Below, in pieces: positions 31,763 through 36,815 of a stretch of 36,815 nt of DNA. The translations under genes were made by a program, and so were the position numbers. The notes under the pieces were generated by a model, which was not told the origin of the DNA, did not search any database, and worked only from the letters and a program-made list of their open reading frames with translations. Origin of the DNA: Candidatus Moraniibacteriota bacterium (lineage in GTDB: Bacteria; Patescibacteriota; Minisyncoccia; Moranbacterales; GWC2-37-73); the NCBI GenBank assembly GCA_028715015.1, contig JAQTLF010000002.1:23851-60665 (forward strand), given 5' to 3'. Within the stretch, counting starts at the first letter, position 1; each line of letters opens with the position of its first letter.

Positions 31763-32335
31763 TTACTTTCTTCCCAAACTTTTGAGTGCCAGTTTGACAC
31801 GCTCGCCAACATCCTTGATGTCAGACGGAATCAATTTTAGCGCTTCGCGGGATTCACTGACTGAATATCCCATGGCTACCAAGGCTTCAAAAGCATCGGA
31901 ATCACTTTCGAGTTGGGCTTTTTCGCCCAGCGGCATGTCTTTGATTTTGTTTTTGAGTTCCAAAATGACACGTTGGGCGATTTTTTTGCCAACACCGGAA
32001 ACCCTGGTCAGAATTGAAGGATCCTCATTGAGCACAGCCATGCCGATGGTTTTTGGATCAGCAATGGCCAAAATTCCCATCGCAGCTTTGGGCCCGATTC
32101 CTGAAATGGAAATGAGCAATTCGAACATTTCAAGTTCCGCGATGTCCACAAATCCATAAAGAGCCAAAGTGTCTTCGCGCACATAGGTGTGAGTGTAGAG
32201 TTCAATGTTCGTTTTGCCGGCAATGGTTCCAAAGGTGTGCAAAGTGACAAAAACTTTGTAGCCGATTCCGTTGACATCGACAATCGCGTAGTTGTCATGC
32301 AACAGATCTATCTTTCCTGTTAATTTTGCAATCAT
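31763..32335 (-). CDS. ruvA: Holliday junction helicase subunit RuvA
   Basis: 190 residues from the ATG at 32335 (MIAKLTGKI); the frame is open further upstream, but the family starts here. The OB fold (1-63, NYAIVDVNGIGYKVFV) is followed by two helix-hairpin-helix motifs (LISISGIGPKAAMGILA; LTRVSGVGKKIAQRVI), then an acidic linker and domain III (FEALVAMGYSVSESREALK) that contacts RuvB. It acts in branch migration at recombination junctions. ruvB and ruvC are not adjacent. Confidence 0.95.
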   Translation of the reverse strand: MIAKLTGKIDLLHDNYAIVDVNGIGYKVFVTLHTFGTIAGKTNIELYTHTYVREDTLALYGFVDIAELEMFELLISISGIGPKAAMGILAIADPKTIGMAVLNEDPSILTRVSGVGKKIAQRVILELKNKIKDMPLGEKAQLESDSDAFEALVAMGYSVSESREALKLIPSDIKDVGERVKLALKSLGRK

Positions 32336-32462
32336 AAAAAATGTTTTAATTGATATATTTGTTCTAATGTTGTATTTGTTTTTTGATAAGTTGTTGCCTT
32401 TTCTTGTGAGCAAGTTCAGAATTTCATTTGGAACAATTTATCACACACAACGACTAAGACTT

Positions 32463-34814
32463 TTAAATCGCTGGCGCAGGCGTTGGAACAATAGCTGGAG
32501 CTGGTGCAGGCGCTGGAGTCGGTTCCGGAGTCGGTTCAGGTTTTGGATCATTGGCTGAGAAATATTCTGATTTGCAATCCTGAGTCGGAGGAGCATTCAA
32601 TTTTTTGAGATCTCTGAAAGTTTTGTTGTCCTTGTTGTCCTTGAGCCAATTTTGCACACCCTTTTCCCAATTTTTGTATTGGGGATCGCTTGTCGGATCT
32701 TTGGGATAGTCACCTCGCGGATCATCTTTGTTTACATAATACAAGATGTCATGCACATCTCCGAACGTCACCGTGTCTTTGGCATCCGATGGACATGAAT
32801 CATTGGCCAAGCAATAGTCACCTTTGTTTTTGCCTTTGTCCATTTGGCAAACTTTGATGTCCTGGGTGTTGTAATCACCATTGAGCACTGCTTTGCCGGC
32901 ATCTTCTTTTTCATATTTGGGAAATTGTTCCACGGAGTAATTTTTCAAAGCCTGGTCCATGAAGGCGCGCCAAATCGGAGCTGCAACCACGATGCCGTCT
33001 GCCCCAGTTTTCATGGATGAATTGTCATTGTTGCCAGCCCAAACACCGGCCACCAAAGATGGCGTGAAGCCCATGGCCCAACCATCACGGAATTCATTGG
33101 TTGTTCCTGTTTTGGCAGCCACCGGACGATCCGTGAATTTGAACGGATTGTTTTCTCCGAATGTCGGCGCCCTGAAATCATTGGTGGACATGATATAGTC
33201 CAACATGCCGACATATTTTTCATCAATGATGCGCTGTCCGTCAGTTTGTTTGTATTGTTCCAAAATGCTGCCATCTTTATCTTCAACTTTCATGATCACA
33301 GTCTTGTCCCTGTGCACTCCGCCTGCAGCCAAAGCTCCATAAGCATTGACATGGTCGATCAATTTCACTTCTCCTCCGCCAAGCACCAAAGAAAGTCCAT
33401 AGCGATCAGGTTGATTGAGACCTGTGATTCCCAAACCTTTGGCCAGACCAATCGAATCTTTCACGCCAGCCAAATACAATGTTTTTACAGCCGGAATGTT
33501 GAGCGACATGGCCAAAGCATTTTTCATTTGCAAAGGACCATGGAATTTTCCATCATAATTTTGCGGAGAATAGTCAGGTTGTCCTGAATCGCTGTTGAAA
33601 TTGGTGGGCACATCAAACAGCAATGTTTCCGGAGTATAACCTTTGGAAAAAGCTTCCAGATATACATATGGCTTGAAAGATGAACCTGGCTGCCTGTTGG
33701 CATTGGCCACATTCACTTGCCCATCGATTGATTTGTCAAAATAATTTTTCGATCCGACCATCGCCAAAATTTGTCCGGTCTTTGGATCAGCTGCAACCAA
33801 GGCTGCATTGGATGCTTTGTTGGCAGCATTTTTGGATGCTCCATCAGTCACTGCCTTTTCAGCAGCTTGTTGCATGTCCCAATTCAAAGTCGTGTATACT
33901 TTCAAACCTCCCTGCTCAACTGCTTGTTCACCATATTTTGATACTAAATAATCTTTCACATACATCACAAAATGTGGAGCGGAAATGTTGTCCTGCTTCG
34001 GAGTGATTTCTGCCAAAATGTTCACATTTTTGGCTTCATCTGCTTGTTCTTGGGTGATATATCCCTGATCAGCCATCTTTTGCAAGGCTGAACTTTTTCT
34101 GCCCACCAATGCGTCAGTGTGTGAACCGAAAGGAGAATAATATGTCGGAGCGTTCGGCAACGATGCCAAAAGGGCAGCTTCGGGAAGCGTCAGGTCTTTG
34201 GCTGATTTGGAAAAGAATGTTTGCGAAGCTGCTTCGATTCCATAGGCGCTTGACCCATAGGGAATCTCATTGAGATACATGCTCAAAATCTCATCTTTGG
34301 AATAACGCTGTTCGATTTCAATCGACAAAATGAGTTCTTTTATTTTTCGAGTCAAAGTTTTTTCCGAAGTCAGCAATGATTGCTTGACCAATTGCTGCGT
34401 GATTGTCGATCCTCCTTGGGCTGCGCCTCCTTTGATGACATCTTTGAGCGCAGAGCGGATGATGGATGTTATCACGACTCCATGATGCGTATAAAAACCC
34501 TGGTCTTCCAAAGCGATGGTGGCATATTTCACATTGTCTGGGATCTGGCTCAAAGGAACAATGGTTCTTTTTTCATCGCCATGGACATCATACAATAGAT
34601 GCTCCCCTGTGCGGTCATAGATCTTTGTCGATTGTGGAACAACCCTGGTGTTCACATCAGTTGGACTTGGCAGATCTTTGGCAAAATAAATAAAAAGTCC
34701 GGCCACGAACAAAAATCCCGCGCCGCAAAGATACAGGAAAATTTTTCCAGCCAATTTCCATCTGTCCTTGGCGGAAATGCTTCTGAAATTTTTTGAAATG
34801 AATATTGGTTTCAT
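32463..34814 (-). CDS. class A penicillin-binding protein (PBP1A-type)
   Basis: 783 residues. A short cytosolic start and a membrane helix (about 24-45) lead to the GT51 transglycosylase domain, with the catalytic glutamate E103 in ALEDQGFYTHHG and GGSTITQQLVKQ. The transpeptidase domain has the serine site at S378-K381 (GSSFKPYVY), SLN at 437-439 and KTGT at 568-571. The protein ends in a Pro/Ala tail (PEPTPEPTPAPAPAP), perhaps a wall-spanning or disordered end. It polymerises and cross-links peptidoglycan outside the membrane. Complete at both ends. Confidence 0.96.
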   Translation of the reverse strand: MKPIFISKNFRSISAKDRWKLAGKIFLYLCGAGFLFVAGLFIYFAKDLPSPTDVNTRVVPQSTKIYDRTGEHLLYDVHGDEKRTIVPLSQIPDNVKYATIALEDQGFYTHHGVVITSIIRSALKDVIKGGAAQGGSTITQQLVKQSLLTSEKTLTRKIKELILSIEIEQRYSKDEILSMYLNEIPYGSSAYGIEAASQTFFSKSAKDLTLPEAALLASLPNAPTYYSPFGSHTDALVGRKSSALQKMADQGYITQEQADEAKNVNILAEITPKQDNISAPHFVMYVKDYLVSKYGEQAVEQGGLKVYTTLNWDMQQAAEKAVTDGASKNAANKASNAALVAADPKTGQILAMVGSKNYFDKSIDGQVNVANANRQPGSSFKPYVYLEAFSKGYTPETLLFDVPTNFNSDSGQPDYSPQNYDGKFHGPLQMKNALAMSLNIPAVKTLYLAGVKDSIGLAKGLGITGLNQPDRYGLSLVLGGGEVKLIDHVNAYGALAAGGVHRDKTVIMKVEDKDGSILEQYKQTDGQRIIDEKYVGMLDYIMSTNDFRAPTFGENNPFKFTDRPVAAKTGTTNEFRDGWAMGFTPSLVAGVWAGNNDNSSMKTGADGIVVAAPIWRAFMDQALKNYSVEQFPKYEKEDAGKAVLNGDYNTQDIKVCQMDKGKNKGDYCLANDSCPSDAKDTVTFGDVHDILYYVNKDDPRGDYPKDPTSDPQYKNWEKGVQNWLKDNKDNKTFRDLKKLNAPPTQDCKSEYFSANDPKPEPTPEPTPAPAPAPAIVPTPAPAI

Positions 34815-34843
34815 ATATTGAAGATTATTTAAAGAAAAGTTTT

Positions 34844-35025
34844 AGGGCCTGCTGCAAAATCTCATGTCTAGATAAAATGTTCTAATTTCGAGCGAAAACC
34901 TTGAAAAGTAAGGAGGGCTATTCGAAATAACCCGACGAGCTTTGAGAGGTTTGCAGCCGGAATTAGGACATTTTAGCAGACAAGTTTGTATTTTTTGTTA
35001 GCGTTGAGATTTTGTGGCAGGCCCT
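34844..35025. repeat. 182-bp nested palindromic element (MITE-like)
   Basis: The outer arms are AGGGCCTGCTGCAAAATCTC plus A (34844-34864) and its near-complement TGAGATTTTGTGGCAGGCCC plus T (35005-35025), with two differences in 21. The inner arms TAAAATGTTCTAATT (34873-34887) and AATTAGGACATTTTA (34961-34975) differ once. Further inside, GGG-TATT-cga-AATA-CCC forms a small hairpin. This fills most of the 308-base gap between the PBP gene and the DUF1704 gene, with no open frame. Clear flanking target duplications were not seen. Confidence 0.7.
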
Positions 35026-35122
35026 CAAAAAAACCCAACCTCAAATATATTATATGCTTACAGAGCTTTTTTTCAAAGCTGCTAAAGTATACACCAATAG
35101 GAGATTTTATCAAGAGTTTTCC

Positions 35123-36445
35123 CTATTCAATATCATCTCCCGTTATGGCCAGCTGTTGAAGTATCCAAGCGTGTCTAGGATTAACAGCGTCATATTTACC
35201 AATTGAAAATTTTGAACTATTTTCAAAATTTCCCTTTACAACCATCCAAGTATCTATGTTTCCCTCCCTGTACACAATATCTCGAGTCAAGCATGCCCCC
35301 TTAGTGTTGCAAGTTGTTCCTCTGAATGTTCTGACACATCTGTTCCAAGCGCTATTTTTTGCGTCTTCCCAAGACTTGGCTATATCTTTATTTTTGGAAT
35401 TTATAAAATAATAATCGCGCAATATATTGAAAACGTCCCTAAAATCACGCTTTTCACCATCAAGGCCGACAGCCAATGAAATTGCAAAATGCCCATCAAA
35501 TCCAGCAAAATCATCAGCTCCTCCCAGACTTTGTTCAGCAAAAGTTGAAATTCCTTCCTCTCCATTGAGATATCTATCCAATCCCAAACCCAATAATTTC
35601 AATTTACTACGTTCTCCATCTTCTCGCCTTGCAACATGTGTTCCTATTTCATGTGCAATCAATTCACCAAGTCGTGATGATGTCATTTTTCTTTTTTCCG
35701 GCACCTTAACTTGTTTCTTTTCCTGACTGACGGATATGGCTTTTATATTTTCATTTATAACAACTTCCCATCCCTCAATCCCAAGTTCATCCAAAGCTAC
35801 TTCAAATTCCTTTCTTATCTCCTCAGCATTGAATTTTTTTTCTTCCACAAAAGGATACTCCAATATTCTTTTTTTAACAGGTAATATTTCATTATTTATG
35901 CCTGATTTTTCCGTATCAATATTGTTTATCAAATCTTTCAATCTTCTAATGGCAAAAAGCACTCTGACATCGTCTGAGTTATTTTTTTCTTCAATCAAAT
36001 TTTTGATGTTTTCCAAATCGTATTGGAAAATTTGTTTGTCAGGTATCCCATATATAAACGCACTATATCTTGCCACTTTTTTATCACTGCCATCAAGCGT
36101 TGCTTTCATCATTCTGAGTTGAGCAATTTTTTCATTTAATTTCCAAATATAAGCACTTCTTACCACATCATTTGTTTCATGTTCCAAAATATCCCGCTTG
36201 AGAGCGAACAGTTCTTGCTCTTTATTTGCAAAATCAAATTTCTCAAGCTTAGGATAATCCAAAACTGGATTTCTTATTTCCTCAGCTAAAAATATTTGTT
36301 TTTGCTCGTCACGCTTTTTCTTTTCTCCTTCAAAATATTCATAATCCTGAAAAGAGCCGATTTTTTCAAATCGTCCATACCATTGCTCATCGACTGCCTT
36401 GACTTCCTTTTCTTGTGAAGATTGTGCTGAAATTTCAAAACTCAT
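35123..36445 (-). CDS. DUF1704 (MATCAP-like) zinc peptidase
   Basis: 440 residues. LGELIAHEIGTHVARREDGE (HExxH at 265-269, with a further H at 270) is the zinc site and NGEEGISTFAEQ (about 294-305) carries the third ligand. LLGLGLDRYL and the later TFRGTTCNTKGACLTRDIVY-EG are DUF1704 signatures. The family includes the eukaryotic microtubule tyrosine carboxypeptidase MATCAP; bacterial members are of unknown substrate. The N-terminal 200 residues are helical. The GNAT gene lies 14 bases upstream on the same strand, so they form an operon. Confidence 0.85.
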   Translation of the reverse strand: MSFEISAQSSQEKEVKAVDEQWYGRFEKIGSFQDYEYFEGEKKKRDEQKQIFLAEEIRNPVLDYPKLEKFDFANKEQELFALKRDILEHETNDVVRSAYIWKLNEKIAQLRMMKATLDGSDKKVARYSAFIYGIPDKQIFQYDLENIKNLIEEKNNSDDVRVLFAIRRLKDLINNIDTEKSGINNEILPVKKRILEYPFVEEKKFNAEEIRKEFEVALDELGIEGWEVVINENIKAISVSQEKKQVKVPEKRKMTSSRLGELIAHEIGTHVARREDGERSKLKLLGLGLDRYLNGEEGISTFAEQSLGGADDFAGFDGHFAISLAVGLDGEKRDFRDVFNILRDYYFINSKNKDIAKSWEDAKNSAWNRCVRTFRGTTCNTKGACLTRDIVYREGNIDTWMVVKGNFENSSKFSIGKYDAVNPRHAWILQQLAITGDDIE

Positions 36446-36458
36446 ACAAATTTGATTC

Positions 36459-36815
36459 CTAATGATTTGTTTTCATTATATCATCTCTTGAGATTTCCAT
36501 GTAATGTTTTTTCTCGCCATTTTTGTATTTTCCACAGACGCAATGTTTTTCAAAACCCAATTTTTCATAAAAATTTTGCAAATTATTCGAATCACGAAAA
36601 TGCAACTCGATTTTAAGATTTTCTTCCCGTGTAAAAACTTTTTTCATGAACATTTCTGCCAGCTTTTTGGCTAGGCCCTGGCCTCTCAAATCATCACCGA
36701 CCAACAAAGCGCTCAGTGTCACACAATTTTTTGTGACTTTGTTTTTTCTGCCGATTATCATTCCGCCTATTTCATTTTCTTTCTCAACAACAAGACAAAT
36801 GCCCTTGTTTTTTTC
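36459..36815 (-). CDS. GNAT-family N-acetyltransferase, cut by the window edge
   Basis: The gene enters from beyond the right edge; 118 residues are present, with no start inside. In-frame codons upstream of an internal ATG continue to the edge (KGICLVVEKENEIGGMIIGR), forming the beta strands before the acetyl-CoA site. LLVGDDLRGQGLAKKLAEMF is the GNAT pyrophosphate-binding motif (R/Q-x-x-G-x-G/A), and NLQNFYEKLGFEKHC the C-terminal signature. The substrate is unknown. It is probably co-transcribed with the DUF1704 gene. Confidence 0.88.
   Translation of the reverse strand, partial: EKNKGICLVVEKENEIGGMIIGRKNKVTKNCVTLSALLVGDDLRGQGLAKKLAEMFMKKVFTREENLKIELHFRDSNNLQNFYEKLGFEKHCVCGKYKNGEKKHYMEISRDDIMKTNH

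Overview
The window most likely comes from a Candidate Phyla Radiation (Patescibacteria) genome, probably of the Parcubacteria/Moranbacteria type. This is inferred from gene content and style, not from a marker-gene search. The supporting signs are many short conserved-hypothetical membrane proteins, a lysine-rich tail on RpoD, a MurE-like ligase without its N-terminal domain, a FemX-like ligase, few Shine-Dalgarno motifs, and dispersed short repeats that run through coding sequence. UGA is used as a stop, so the code is standard.

Layout. (1) 1-3.6 kb, minus strand: surface and membrane genes (acyltransferase-3, SGNH hydrolase, small 4-TM protein, EamA transporter), then tRNA-Asn on the plus strand. 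(2) About 3.7-16.4 kb: an AT-rich accessory block beside the tRNA. Its left part is a minus-strand gene set of a 46-aa protein, a winged-helix replication-type protein, a homeodomain-like/terminase-small-subunit-like protein and a large serine recombinase, with four iteron-like repeats inside it. Next come a strongly structured putative RNA with its own promoter and terminator and a 2-TM protein. Then follow a Type IIS restriction-modification pair (fused double adenine methyltransferase plus AlwI-type nuclease), an XRE/ImmA-type regulator-protease pair, a 40-aa protein, an operon of a PD-(D/E)XK nuclease with an unrecognised 453-aa partner, and an IS30 transposase. I read it as an integrative element or plasmid-derived island carrying defence cargo. 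(3) 16.5-36.8 kb: backbone, mostly minus strand. It holds rpoD and dnaG, tRNA-Ser, pyk, an L,D-transpeptidase, a dinD operon, htpX, a four-helix-bundle gene, lemA, a DUF212 protein, murE-like, femX-like, a pilin-like gene, ruvA, a class A PBP, a DUF1704 metallopeptidase and a GNAT gene cut by the window edge.

How the genes fit together. The backbone carries a cell-wall set (MurE-like ligase, FemX-like bridge enzyme, class A PBP, L,D-transpeptidase) and the replication/transcription pair dnaG-rpoD. The accessory block would integrate by its serine recombinase and keep itself through the RM pair and regulator pair. The observations I rate highest are the structured RNA at about 6.79-6.97 kb, the nuclease plus unknown-partner operon at 12.7-15.4 kb, the in-frame invasion of backbone genes by dispersed repeats, and a 182-bp nested palindromic element at 34.84-35.03 kb.
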